DNA from: Verrucomicrobiales bacterium
GTDB lineage: Bacteria; Verrucomicrobiota; Verrucomicrobiia; Verrucomicrobiales; DEV007
Assembly: GCA_029213265.1 (NCBI GenBank)
Contig: JARGNG010000012.1
Coordinates: 3,512-67,511, forward strand
Reading direction: 5' to 3'
Length of the DNA stretch: 64,000 nt
A program made the translations under genes and the position numbers. Below, piece after piece: positions 52,898 through 61,351 of the stretch. Under the pieces are notes generated by a model. The model was not told where the DNA came from. It ran no database searches and saw only the letters and a list, made by a program, of their open reading frames with translations. How positions within the stretch are numbered: position 1 is the first letter of the stretch; each line of letters starts with the position of its first letter.

Positions 52898-55369
52898 ATG
52901 ATTCGCCTCTTTCCCCTCATCGGTCTTTTCCTTGTTCTCACCTCCCCTGCATTTCCCCAGGGAATCCAGCAGACCAAGGTAAATTTCGCCGACAAGTTCC
53001 GCCAACTGGAGGAAGTTCTCCCCACGCCGAATTCCTATCGCAATGCGGCAGGTCAACCGGGCCACGAATACTGGCAGCAGCAGGCGGACTATGTCATCGA
53101 GGTAAGTCTCGACGAAGCGAACCGTCGTCTCTCGGCCTCGGCAATGATCACCTACCGGAACAATTCCCCGGACTCGCTCGAGTTCCTCTGGGTGCATCTC
53201 GATCAAAACATTTTCCGCCGGGATTCGATCAAGGAGCGGACCTCGGACTTTGGTGGTCTCGGGCGCCGCGGCCCTGCGACCGAAGCTCCGGCAGGGAGGG
53301 AACCCGCCAAGATCAGTTTCGGCGAGCTGCGCCGACAGCAGGGATTCGATGATCGAGACTACGGATTCGAAATCGGAAACGTAAGCGGGGAAAATGGCGC
53401 CCCCCTCGAGCATACCATCGTCGGGACCCTGATGCGGATCGATACCGAACAACCGCTCGCACCGGGAGCGGAGATCACATTCTCGATCGAATGGGAATAC
53501 AATATCGTGGAGGAGAATGCGATTGGAGCCCGCGCCGGATACGAGCATTTCCCGAAAGACGAGCGGGACGGCGGTAATGATATCTTTCTCCTCGCGCAAT
53601 GGTTCCCCCGCATGGCTGTCTACTCGGACTACGAAGGATGGCACAACAAGGAATTCCTCGGCCGGGGCGAGTTTACCCTCGAGTTCGGAAACTACGAAGT
53701 TTCGATTACGGTTCCGGAAGATCATATCGTCTCGTCCACGGGAGTCCTTCAGAATCCGGAGGAAGTCCTGACCGAAGCACAACGAGAACGCCTCGAACAG
53801 GCCCGGTCGGCAGAGCGCCCCGTTTTTGTCGTCACCCCGGCGGAAGCGCTGAAGAACGAAAGTTCGCTCACCGAAGGAACGAAGACCTGGAGATTTGTTG
53901 CGGACGAAGTGCGTGATTTTGCCTGGGCGTCATCCCGGAAATTCATCTGGGATGCTCAGGGCTACGAACAACCCGGCGCCGAAGTCGAAACCGTCATGGC
54001 GATGTCGTTCTGGCCGAAGGAGGGCGGTGAGCTTTGGAGGAAATATTCCACGCCCTCCATCATCCACACGATGGAGGTCTATGGCCGCTTCTCCTTTGAC
54101 TTCCCCTACCCGGTCATCCAATCCGTGAACGGACCCGTGGGAGGCATGGAGTATCCCATGATCACCTTCAACGGACCGCGAACCAAATTGCAGGACGACG
54201 GCGACCGGACCTACTCCATGTCGGAAAAAGTCTTCCTCGTGGGTGTCGTCATTCACGAAGTCGGGCACAACTATTTCCCGATGATCGTGAATTCCGACGA
54301 ACGCCAGTGGACCTGGATGGACGAAGGCATCAACAGCTTTCTTGACTCGGTTGCCGGCTACGAATGGGATCCCGAAATGCCCTGGACACGATCCCTCGCC
54401 CGCGATCTCGTTCCCTACATGGTAAGCGAAAACCAGGTTCCGATCATGACGCAATCGGACTCCATCCTGCAGTTTGGCAACAATGCCTACGGCAAGCCCT
54501 CCGCCGCGCTCCATGTCCTGCGCGACACCATTCTCGGTCGGGAACTCTTCGACCATGCGCTCAAGACATTCTCTCAGCGCTGGAAGTTCAAGCGACCTAC
54601 TCCCGCTGATTTTTTCCGAACGATGGAGGAAGCTTCCGGAGTCGATCTGGACTGGTTCTGGCGCGGTTGGTTCTACACGACAGATCATGTCGACATCTCC
54701 GTCGACCACATCTATCGACTCCGTCTCGATACGGAAGATCCTGACATTGATTTCACTCGAAGCCGGGAGGAGGAGAAAGACAAGCCGACCAAGGTGGGAA
54801 TCAAGTTAAACGAGGAAGCCGGCGTGAAAAACTGGGTCGAGCGCCATCCTGATATCAAAGATTTCTACGATGAAAACGACATCTATACCGTCACCAACAA
54901 GGAGCGGAACAAATACCAAACCTTTCTCAAAGAGCTTGAGGACTGGGAGCGGGAGGCATTCAACCGCGCCGTAAAGGAGGACAAGAACTACTACGTCCTC
55001 GAATTCTCCAATCTCGGAGGACTCGTCATGCCGATCATCCTCGATCTCGAATTCGCCGACGAGCGGAAAGAGCGCCTCCACATCCCGGCGGAAATCTGGC
55101 GCCGCAACCCTCATAGCGTGCGCAAACTGATCATTCTTGAGAAAGGAGATGAACTCACCAGCGTTACGGTTGATCCCGACTGGGAGACCGCAGATGCCAA
55201 TGTCGACAACAATTCCTATCCGAGACAAATCATCCCTTCGCGGATCGAAGCGTTCAAAGAGAAGAGATCCGGACTGTCCCGGCGGGACATCATGCAGGAC
55301 CGCAAAACCAAGCTCAAAAGCGACAAAGAGGAGAAGGACGAAAAGGGCAAGGAGGCAAAAGATGAATAG
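52898..55369 (+). CDS. exported M1-family zinc metallopeptidase
   Basis: 823 residues with a signal peptide (IRLFPLIGLFLVLTSPAFP). The exopeptidase motif is GGMEYP (415-420). Zinc ligands are H453 and H457 in VVIHEVGHNYFP and E476 in WMDEGINSF, with catalytic E454. A long beta domain precedes these (about 60-300). It ends with a very charged tail (KLKSDKEEKDEKGKEAKDE). It probably trims peptides in the periplasm. Its stop overlaps by 8 bp the start of the DUF6702 gene, so the two are coupled. Confidence 0.9.
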   Translation: MIRLFPLIGLFLVLTSPAFPQGIQQTKVNFADKFRQLEEVLPTPNSYRNAAGQPGHEYWQQQADYVIEVSLDEANRRLSASAMITYRNNSPDSLEFLWVHLDQNIFRRDSIKERTSDFGGLGRRGPATEAPAGREPAKISFGELRRQQGFDDRDYGFEIGNVSGENGAPLEHTIVGTLMRIDTEQPLAPGAEITFSIEWEYNIVEENAIGARAGYEHFPKDERDGGNDIFLLAQWFPRMAVYSDYEGWHNKEFLGRGEFTLEFGNYEVSITVPEDHIVSSTGVLQNPEEVLTEAQRERLEQARSAERPVFVVTPAEALKNESSLTEGTKTWRFVADEVRDFAWASSRKFIWDAQGYEQPGAEVETVMAMSFWPKEGGELWRKYSTPSIIHTMEVYGRFSFDFPYPVIQSVNGPVGGMEYPMITFNGPRTKLQDDGDRTYSMSEKVFLVGVVIHEVGHNYFPMIVNSDERQWTWMDEGINSFLDSVAGYEWDPEMPWTRSLARDLVPYMVSENQVPIMTQSDSILQFGNNAYGKPSAALHVLRDTILGRELFDHALKTFSQRWKFKRPTPADFFRTMEEASGVDLDWFWRGWFYTTDHVDISVDHIYRLRLDTEDPDIDFTRSREEEKDKPTKVGIKLNEEAGVKNWVERHPDIKDFYDENDIYTVTNKERNKYQTFLKELEDWEREAFNRAVKEDKNYYVLEFSNLGGLVMPIILDLEFADERKERLHIPAEIWRRNPHSVRKLIILEKGDELTSVTVDPDWETADANVDNNSYPRQIIPSRIEAFKEKRSGLSRRDIMQDRKTKLKSDKEEKDEKGKEAKDE

Positions 55370-55892
55370 GCTTGCGAATTCAACTCCCCTGAGAACCCTG
55401 CTTCTGACTGCGGTTTTCGCTTCTCTGGATTCACCTCTTTCGTTCGCTCACGAGCAGAAAACCGCGCTGACCGACCTCTTCTACAATGAGCGCTCTGGAA
55501 ACCTGGAAATCGCCCACCGGTTCCGCCTTCATGATGCAGAACACACGCTTCATAAGGCGACGGATTCCAGGGGCGATCTCAGTCTCTCCGAGGAGGCCCG
55601 GAAGGCATTCGCACGGTATGCCGCGGAACGATTTGAGCTCACTCTGGAGAACAATAAGCAACTCCCCCTGACCCTGGTCGGACAGGAGCTGGAAGGCGGC
55701 TATCTCTGGGTCTACCAGGAGACCCCGATCCCGGAATCTGTCGGCACGTCGTTTTTCATCCAAAACACGATTCTTCTGGATGTCGTGAAAGGGCAGGTCA
55801 ATACCGTCAACATCCGCTACCGATCGCAGGTCTCGACCTTCGTGTTTCAAGCCGGAACGGGACGCAAGTTGTTTGAGGGCGCCCGCCCGTGA
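55362..55892 (+). CDS. DUF6702-family exported protein
   Basis: 176 residues from the ATG at 55362. Signal peptide LLLTAVFASLDSPLSFA, then HEQKTALTDLFYNERSGNLE and IAHRFRLHDAEHTLHKA. RFELTLENNKQLPLTLVGQE and GGYLWVYQETPIPES also follow the DUF6702 layout. The family has no known activity, but members often sit next to M1 peptidases, as here. Overlap of 8 bp with the peptidase gene suggests a fixed pair. Confidence 0.7.
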   Translation: MNRLANSTPLRTLLLTAVFASLDSPLSFAHEQKTALTDLFYNERSGNLEIAHRFRLHDAEHTLHKATDSRGDLSLSEEARKAFARYAAERFELTLENNKQLPLTLVGQELEGGYLWVYQETPIPESVGTSFFIQNTILLDVVKGQVNTVNIRYRSQVSTFVFQAGTGRKLFEGARP

Positions 55893-55940
55893 GCCGCCAT
55901 GCAATCAAACGCGATAGCCTGACAGGAGAGTTGCGCCCAT

Positions 55941-57149
55941 TCACGATTCGAGCAATTCGCTGTTTTTGATCGCAGCCTGTAGACCCGGCAAGAGCTGGTC
56001 CGGGGAGGTTCGGTGCAGGCGAAGGCGGCTGCATTGATTGAATGTCAGGAAGGATTCCAACTCGCGGCACAGGGCCTGAAAAAAGGCATCGGTCTGGACT
56101 ACCCCGGGCTCCAGCGCGAGATGCAGGATATGCAGCCGTGATTCTTTCCTCTCCGCTTTGCAGTCCATGCGCGCAGCCAGTCGCCCGTCCCAGAGAATTG
56201 GGAGCGTGAAGTAGCCGTAGCGCCGCTTGGCTGCGGGAAGATAACATTCGATCAGGTAGTCAAATCCAAACAGAGCCTGCATTCGCTTCCGCTGAATCAC
56301 CAGGTTGTCGAACGGGGAAAGGATCTTCAGTTTTCGACGGGACAGCGGTTTCTTGAGAAGTTCCAGCGATCCCGGCAGGACATGATAGTTTTCCTCCCCG
56401 ACCCGGATGAGTCTCAGTTCTCCGGAGGAAGTCATCTCCTGCATTGTATCAGCAATGAGCGGCTTCGCACCCTTCCGCAGGTAAGCCACTTCGGCCGGAC
56501 GCCCGAGACCGTTGGCCTGGAGGTATCGGGCGATCAGAAAACGTGCCTGTTCCTCCGGCGTGGGAACCGTCGTGTTCGTGCCCTCGGGCAGGACCCGTTC
56601 CGTGAGATCATAGACCTTGTGGAAGTTCACTCTCCGGGCCGACATGAGGTCGCCCTGCATCCACAGATTCTCCAAAGCGCGTTTGGTTGGCTTCGTTTTC
56701 CATTCACCGGTCCTTTTGCCCCTGCACTCGAAATCTTTTGCCATGAGAGGGCCTTCTTCCGAGATGCGTTTGAGGACCCGGGTTTCCAATTTTTCATCGC
56801 GGTCAAACCAGTGCTCCTCCACTCCGCTGGCGAAGGCCTCTTTGCGAGGCAGGCTGAAGCGATAATCGCGCATCGGCAGGCAGGCGGCAGCGTGAGACCA
56901 ATACTCAAAAACCTGCTTGTCGTGAATCAACTGATCGAGCTGCGACGGCTGATACCGGGGGTTGCGATTCCACAGCGTATGATGATGCGCACGCTGAATG
57001 ACCGAGATCGTGTCGATCTGGATATAGCCGAGGTGCTCAATCGCCGCCAGAGTTGCTGCGGTCGCTGGACCGGGCGTTTTCGCCGGGGGAACCCGCTGGG
57101 ACAGCAGCACCAGTTTTCGCGCTTCGTGCAGGGAGAGGGAATCTGTCAT
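55941..57149 (-). CDS. YcaQ/AlkX-type DNA glycosylase (crosslink repair)
   Basis: 402 residues of the HTH_42 winged-helix family. GYIQIDTISVIQRAHHHTLW contains the conserved Q-I-D catalytic site, and FEYWSHAAACLPMRDYRF is a second family block. ILSPFDNLVIQRKRMQALFG and RRYGYFTLPILWDGRLAARM come later in standard order. E. coli YcaQ excises bulky N7-alkyl adducts and unhooks interstrand crosslinks. Acts on cytoplasmic DNA. It is followed downstream by the convergent DUF6702 gene (48 bp gap). Confidence 0.9.
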   Translation of the reverse strand: MTDSLSLHEARKLVLLSQRVPPAKTPGPATAATLAAIEHLGYIQIDTISVIQRAHHHTLWNRNPRYQPSQLDQLIHDKQVFEYWSHAAACLPMRDYRFSLPRKEAFASGVEEHWFDRDEKLETRVLKRISEEGPLMAKDFECRGKRTGEWKTKPTKRALENLWMQGDLMSARRVNFHKVYDLTERVLPEGTNTTVPTPEEQARFLIARYLQANGLGRPAEVAYLRKGAKPLIADTMQEMTSSGELRLIRVGEENYHVLPGSLELLKKPLSRRKLKILSPFDNLVIQRKRMQALFGFDYLIECYLPAAKRRYGYFTLPILWDGRLAARMDCKAERKESRLHILHLALEPGVVQTDAFFQALCRELESFLTFNQCSRLRLHRTSPDQLLPGLQAAIKNSELLES

Positions 57150-57333
57150 GAGGCGCTACATCTGGCGAACCGGCCGTAAGAGAATCACGCTCCGGGAGTT
57201 GCGTCCAGCCCGTTTCCGGGATCTTCGTCCCGTCTTCGACAGGGTGACGGGGCAACCCCGGCCGGCCCCCTCCGCCAATCTCCAGCGGCCAGGCAGCCTG
57301 CGAAAATTTCCCGGCAATCGCTTGCAGGGCAAC

Positions 57334-58428
57334 CTACTCAGGCTGACCAAACCAGCCCTGCGTCCTCTGACAAACACGAACGAGAAAGAGCATCAGCGGT
57401 ACCTCGATCAGCACACCGACGACAGTAGCGAGCGCCGCTCCCGAGGAGAGGCCGAAGACCATTACCGCCGTGGCAATGGCCACCTCGAAGTGATTGGACG
57501 CGCCGATCATCGCCGACGGAGCAGCGTCTTCATACCGGAATTTTAGAAACTTCGCTGCGACATAGGTCAGCACAAAGATCAGTAGCGTTTGAACGGCAAG
57601 CGGAATGGCGATCCAGAGAATCGTGAGCGGATTCGCGAGGATCGTTTCCCCCTTAAAGCTGAAAAGCAGCACCAGGGTGGCCAGCAGTGCGGTAATAGAT
57701 ACCGGAGTCAGAAAATGAAGAAATTTTTTCTCGAACCACTCCGGGCCTTTTGTCTTCATAATCCAGCGGCGAGATAGGTAACCCGCTACGAGCGGTAGCG
57801 CGACGTAGATGGCGACCGAAAGCAACAGCGCCTGCCAGGGAACCGGCATTCGATTCACACCCAGCAACCAGCCTCCGAGAACGCCGTAGAGCAGTAACAT
57901 CGTGAGAGAATTAATCGCCACCATTACCAGAGTAAGCCCCTGGTTTCCACGGGCGAGGTATCCCCACACCAGGACCATGGCGGTGCAGGGAGCAATGCCG
58001 AGCAAAATCGCGCCGGATATATAGGAGCGGTAGAGTTCGACTTCATCGCCGCCTTTGACAACTTCCGTGCCGGGGAGAAAGTCTTTGAAAAAGACACCGA
58101 GAAACAGGGTCGCGATTCCCAACATGGTGAAAGGTTTAATCACCCAGTTCACAAACAAGGTAAGGAGGACCGGCTTGGGATTGCGGCTGGCCTGAACCAC
58201 TTCACCAAAGTCGATCTTCACCATGATCGGATACATCATGAAAAAGAGGCAGATAGCAATGGGGATGGAAACCACCGGGGCGTCATTCACATAGATCGCC
58301 ATCCCGTCGAGCGTTTGGGCAAGGTTGGGGGCGAGTTTGCCGAGCGCAATTCCGGCAACAATGCAAAGCGCCACCCAGGCGGTAAGATAGCGCTCAAAAA
58401 AGCCCATCGAAGATTTGTCGATACTCAT
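57334..58428 (-). CDS. acr3: arsenite efflux permease, ACR3 family
   Basis: 364 residues, ten membrane helices. [20 protein letters not shown] carries the essential Cys of ACR3 transporters, and [20 protein letters not shown] is the second broken-helix motif. [19 protein letters not shown] also matches. It expels As(III) (and possibly Sb(III)) across the inner membrane. It lies 58 bp after arsR on the same strand, so induction by arsenite is expected. No arsenate reductase gene adjoins it in the window. Confidence 0.94.
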   Translation of the reverse strand: MSIDKSSMGFFERYLTAWVALCIVAGIALGKLAPNLAQTLDGMAIYVNDAPVVSIPIAICLFFMMYPIMVKIDFGEVVQASRNPKPVLLTLFVNWVIKPFTMLGIATLFLGVFFKDFLPGTEVVKGGDEVELYRSYISGAILLGIAPCTAMVLVWGYLARGNQGLTLVMVAINSLTMLLLYGVLGGWLLGVNRMPVPWQALLLSVAIYVALPLVAGYLSRRWIMKTKGPEWFEKKFLHFLTPVSITALLATLVLLFSFKGETILANPLTILWIAIPLAVQTLLIFVLTYVAAKFLKFRYEDAAPSAMIGASNHFEVAIATAVMVFGLSSGAALATVVGVLIEVPLMLFLVRVCQRTQGWFGQPE

Positions 58429-58486
58429 GGCGAAGATTGTGGTTGGGAGAGATTTCTGATTCCCTGCAAGTAGCGGGGGAATGCTT

Positions 58487-58849
58487 TCAGACGCTCAGGA
58501 TTTGCTCCTTCTTTGTTGAAGTCTCGCAGCAGGAAGGAGCCGCCTGCGGCAGGCAGAGATCGGGATGCCCCTGGCAGCAATCCTCCGTAAGAAACGACAT
58601 CAGCACCCCGATGTTCCCGGCATGCATTTCGTAAATGACCGATCGCCCGACCTTCCGCGATTTCACCAGCCCGGCGTTGGCGAGTTCTTTGAGGTGAAAG
58701 GAGAGAGTGTTGGCAGGAATCTTCAGTTTCTCCGCGATTGTCCCGGCAGGCATACCTTCAGGGCCTGCTTTCACGAGCAACCGAAAGACCTTGAGCCGCG
58801 ATTCCTGGGCTAAGGACGAGAGAGCGATGACGGCCATTTTTAATTCCAT
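58487..58849 (-). CDS. arsR: ArsR-family arsenic-responsive repressor
   Basis: 120 residues. A winged helix (about 5-75) has the recognition helix [19 protein letters not shown]. The As(III) site is not in the alpha-3 helix but at the C-terminus, C91, C92 and C99 in [12 protein letters not shown], resembling the CC-x5-C site of Acidithiobacillus ArsR. A further Cys pair lies at 107-108. The start is ATG 58849 by family length. An ATG at 58837 is also possible, because the promoter and operator overlap the first start. Confidence 0.93.
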   Translation of the reverse strand: MELKMAVIALSSLAQESRLKVFRLLVKAGPEGMPAGTIAEKLKIPANTLSFHLKELANAGLVKSRKVGRSVIYEMHAGNIGVLMSFLTEDCCQGHPDLCLPQAAPSCCETSTKKEQILSV

Positions 58850-58886
58850 ACTTCTAGAAGTATCGAGATATCAAATCCGTTGTCAA
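58848..58886 (-). promoter_or_regulatory. arsR promoter with overlapping ArsR operator
   Basis: On the minus strand a perfect TTGACA (-35, 58886-58881) is followed, 16 bases on, by GATACT (-10, 58864-58859). A perfect 16-bp palindrome ATACTTCTAGAAGTAT (58848-58863) covers the -10 and reaches the first arsR start codon. A repressor bound there would block RNA polymerase. This is the expected autoregulated ars operator. Confidence 0.8.
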
Positions 58887-59053
58887 TTGATTCTCCCGCA
58901 AGCGAAGGGAGGAGAGAGCTCCCGCTCTGCCCTATGGGAAAATGGAGGGGCAGACTTTCAGGACGCCGGTTATTTCCTCAAAAAGAAACTGACAACGGGT
59001 CTCCCATCGTATGTGATGTTGCGCTTCTCCGGTCCTCCTCAACAGTTTGTAAT

Positions 59054-59067
59054 CAAGGGCCCCCTTG
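59054..59067. promoter_or_regulatory. short palindrome upstream of FabZ-like gene
   Basis: CAAGGG-CC-CCCTTG is a perfect inverted repeat 28 bp before the ATG at 59095. It could be a binding site or a small leader hairpin. No function is known. Confidence 0.3.
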
Positions 59068-59094
59068 TAACCCCGGCATCATTGAAAGAATAGA

Positions 59095-59574
59095 ATGGCA
59101 TCTCTACCGATTATAGACCCAGCTACCATCGACACCGCAAACGAGGCGGTTTCCAAAGAGGAGATTCTTGCCCTGAATGCGCAGCGAGACGAATTCGAGC
59201 AGGTCGACAGGCTGATCTCGATTAATCTGGAGGAAGGCCTTGCGGTGGGAATCAAAACACAAACCCCCGATGAATTCTGGACCCGGGGCCACATTCCGGG
59301 GCGTCCGATCATGCCGGGCGTTCTGATGATTGAAATGGCCGCTCAGATCAGCTCCGTGATCTATCATATGAAATTCAACACAGCCGGAAAAAAATTCTTT
59401 GGTTTCGGCGGGGTCAACAAGGTGAAATTTCGTGGCAGCGTAGAACCCGGATGTGACTTGCTCATGATCGTCAAAGCGAAGGCTTTGCGATCGAGAATGG
59501 CCGTCTTTGAAGCGCAGGGCTTTGTGGATGGAAAAATGGTGTTCGAGGGAGAAGTGACCGGACTGGTTCTCTGA
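59095..59574 (+). CDS. FabZ/FabA-like 3-hydroxyacyl-ACP dehydratase
   Basis: 159 residues, hot-dog fold. The catalytic His lies in FWTRGHIPGRPIMPGVLMIE (family H-x-P-x-x-P-x-M-P-G) and the Glu in IEMAAQISSV. FGFGGVNKVKFRGSVEPGC is the usual following block. It dehydrates beta-hydroxyacyl-ACP in fatty acid synthesis or a related pathway. It stands alone, away from other fab genes, so a specialised role is possible. The N-terminal 20 residues (ASLPIIDPATIDTANEAVSK) extend beyond typical FabZ. Confidence 0.85.
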   Translation: MASLPIIDPATIDTANEAVSKEEILALNAQRDEFEQVDRLISINLEEGLAVGIKTQTPDEFWTRGHIPGRPIMPGVLMIEMAAQISSVIYHMKFNTAGKKFFGFGGVNKVKFRGSVEPGCDLLMIVKAKALRSRMAVFEAQGFVDGKMVFEGEVTGLVL

Positions 59575-59628
59575 GGGGGAGGGCGGAAAAACCCGAGCTG
59601 CCGGAGACAGCCCGGAAGCCCGCCTCGA

Positions 59629-61125
59629 CTACTCCTTCTTCTTTCCCTTATGGGCCTTTCCGGCGGATTGAGAGTCCGGCGTGTAGGTGATCTCGCTCCC
59701 CGGCCGTCCCGATTTCCATTCCCCGCTGGCCGCTTTGACCTTCACATCCCAGGGTTGCGGGGCGAGAGGCAGGTAGATCGGATCATTGTCCTTCGTGAGC
59801 TGGTCGGCTACCGGAGCAAACAGGGCTTCGACGACGGATTGAAGCCCGGTGTTCCCGATCAGGTTGTTTTCTTCGAACAGATCCTTGCTCAGGTCGATCA
59901 ACTTGACCGGTTCCCGGGCGGGGGAAACCCAGAGCTTGTAACGATCTCCCCGGATCACCCGGTCCCGGAAATACCACATATTTTCGACTCCCTCATTGGT
60001 AAGCGCAGCCGAATTCTGTCCTCCCATCGCCATCGACCACTCCCGCGGACCGGCTTCGCTTTTCCCGAGGATAACGTCGGCGAAGGAGAGGCCGTCAAAA
60101 ACAGGCTCTTCCGGGAGCTTCGCACCGCCAAGCGAGGCAAACGTCGGCAGCAGGTCCGTCACGTCGCAGAGGGTGTGATTGACCTTTCCTTTCGGAACGA
60201 GGCCGGGTCCATACACGATAAACGGACCATTGATCCCGTTCTCGGTCGTCTTCGTTTTCCCCCCTCGAACGAGACGATCGGCCATGGTCCCGGAGATGCT
60301 TCCGGAGGTGCCATTGTCAGTCGTCACGATAAGGATCGTGTGATCGTCAATTTCCAGCTCCTCGATGGCCTTGACCAGTTTTCCAACGACGTGATCGGCA
60401 TACCGTACCATCGCTTTATGCATCCCGATTTTACCCTCTGCCTCCGGTTCCAGAGGTGTGGTGACAAAGGGAGTGTGGGGCAGGCACATCGGGTAGTAGA
60501 CAAACATCGGTTCGTCCCGGTTTTGCTTCATGAAATCGATAAGGAAGTCGGCAAAGATGTCCTCACCGAATTCACCCTCGTAGGTCCTGCTCCCCGCCCT
60601 GGTGTGAATGTAAGGATCCCAGTAGCGATTTCCACTGGGTGGATTGCCCGCCTCATACCCGGTCCACATGCAGTAGTCATCAAAGCCGTGCTTCACCATC
60701 ACCTCGGGCTCGACCCGGAAATCGTTGATCTGCCACTTGCCCGCCACCGCTGTCTTGTATCCGGCCGACTGCATGACCCGGGCGATACTCGGATTTTTGG
60801 AGGAATCAAAGTGGCATCCCCCACCCCAGCGCGGGACATCCCAGTGATTGACCCAGCCATTTCGAAAGGGGTATTGCCCGGTCAGGAAGGCGACTCGCGT
60901 CGGGGTACATTGAGGCATCGAGTAGAAGTTCTCGAAGCGAATTCCCTCCGCCGCCAGTCGATCAAAGACAGGGGTCTCAATCTCGTCCGCGCCATAGCAA
61001 CTGACCCACTCCTTGCCGAGATCATCGAGGAGAATGAAAATAATGTTGGGTTTCTCATCGGCGGAGAAAAGCGTGCTTCCTGAAACAAGGAAGAGGAGAA
61101 GAAAAACCGGGATGCATCGTGCCAT
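59629..61125 (-). CDS. exported arylsulfatase-family sulfatase
   Basis: 498 residues from the ATG at 61125. The signal peptide is CIPVFLLLFLVSGSTLFSA. Metal site PNIIFILLDDLGKEW and the canonical formylglycine site CTPTRVAFLTG are present, then AVAGKWQINDF and TILIVTTDNGTSGSISGT. The C-terminus ends in a Lys-rich tail. It removes sulfate from a glycan or small sulfate ester in the periplasm. Unlike the sulfatase at 9.1 kb it keeps the Pro of C-x-P-x-R. It is divergent from the ABC exporter with a 226-bp gap. Confidence 0.9.
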   Translation of the reverse strand: MARCIPVFLLLFLVSGSTLFSADEKPNIIFILLDDLGKEWVSCYGADEIETPVFDRLAAEGIRFENFYSMPQCTPTRVAFLTGQYPFRNGWVNHWDVPRWGGGCHFDSSKNPSIARVMQSAGYKTAVAGKWQINDFRVEPEVMVKHGFDDYCMWTGYEAGNPPSGNRYWDPYIHTRAGSRTYEGEFGEDIFADFLIDFMKQNRDEPMFVYYPMCLPHTPFVTTPLEPEAEGKIGMHKAMVRYADHVVGKLVKAIEELEIDDHTILIVTTDNGTSGSISGTMADRLVRGGKTKTTENGINGPFIVYGPGLVPKGKVNHTLCDVTDLLPTFASLGGAKLPEEPVFDGLSFADVILGKSEAGPREWSMAMGGQNSAALTNEGVENMWYFRDRVIRGDRYKLWVSPAREPVKLIDLSKDLFEENNLIGNTGLQSVVEALFAPVADQLTKDNDPIYLPLAPQPWDVKVKAASGEWKSGRPGSEITYTPDSQSAGKAHKGKKKE

Positions 61126-61351
61126 GTCCGAGTAAATACCGCCCGGAGGGAAGCCCGACAAGACAAATGCCGCATCAGGGTGACTCGCAAAAGAAACGGG
61201 ATTTCCGGAGCTTGGGTGCGAACACGACGAAAGTCTCCCCGAATGCGCCATCAAGGTGCGTCGCGAGCCACCGTAAATTTCCGTCAGATCGCGCTTCCGG
61301 GTTTGCCGGGGGATACGGAACCCTGTTAAGTCTCGTATCCAACCCTATTCC

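Noticed and set aside
59650-61083. 477-codon plus-strand frame
   Set aside because: Antisense to the sulfatase gene, which has complete motifs. The translated sequence is Arg-rich and unstructured.
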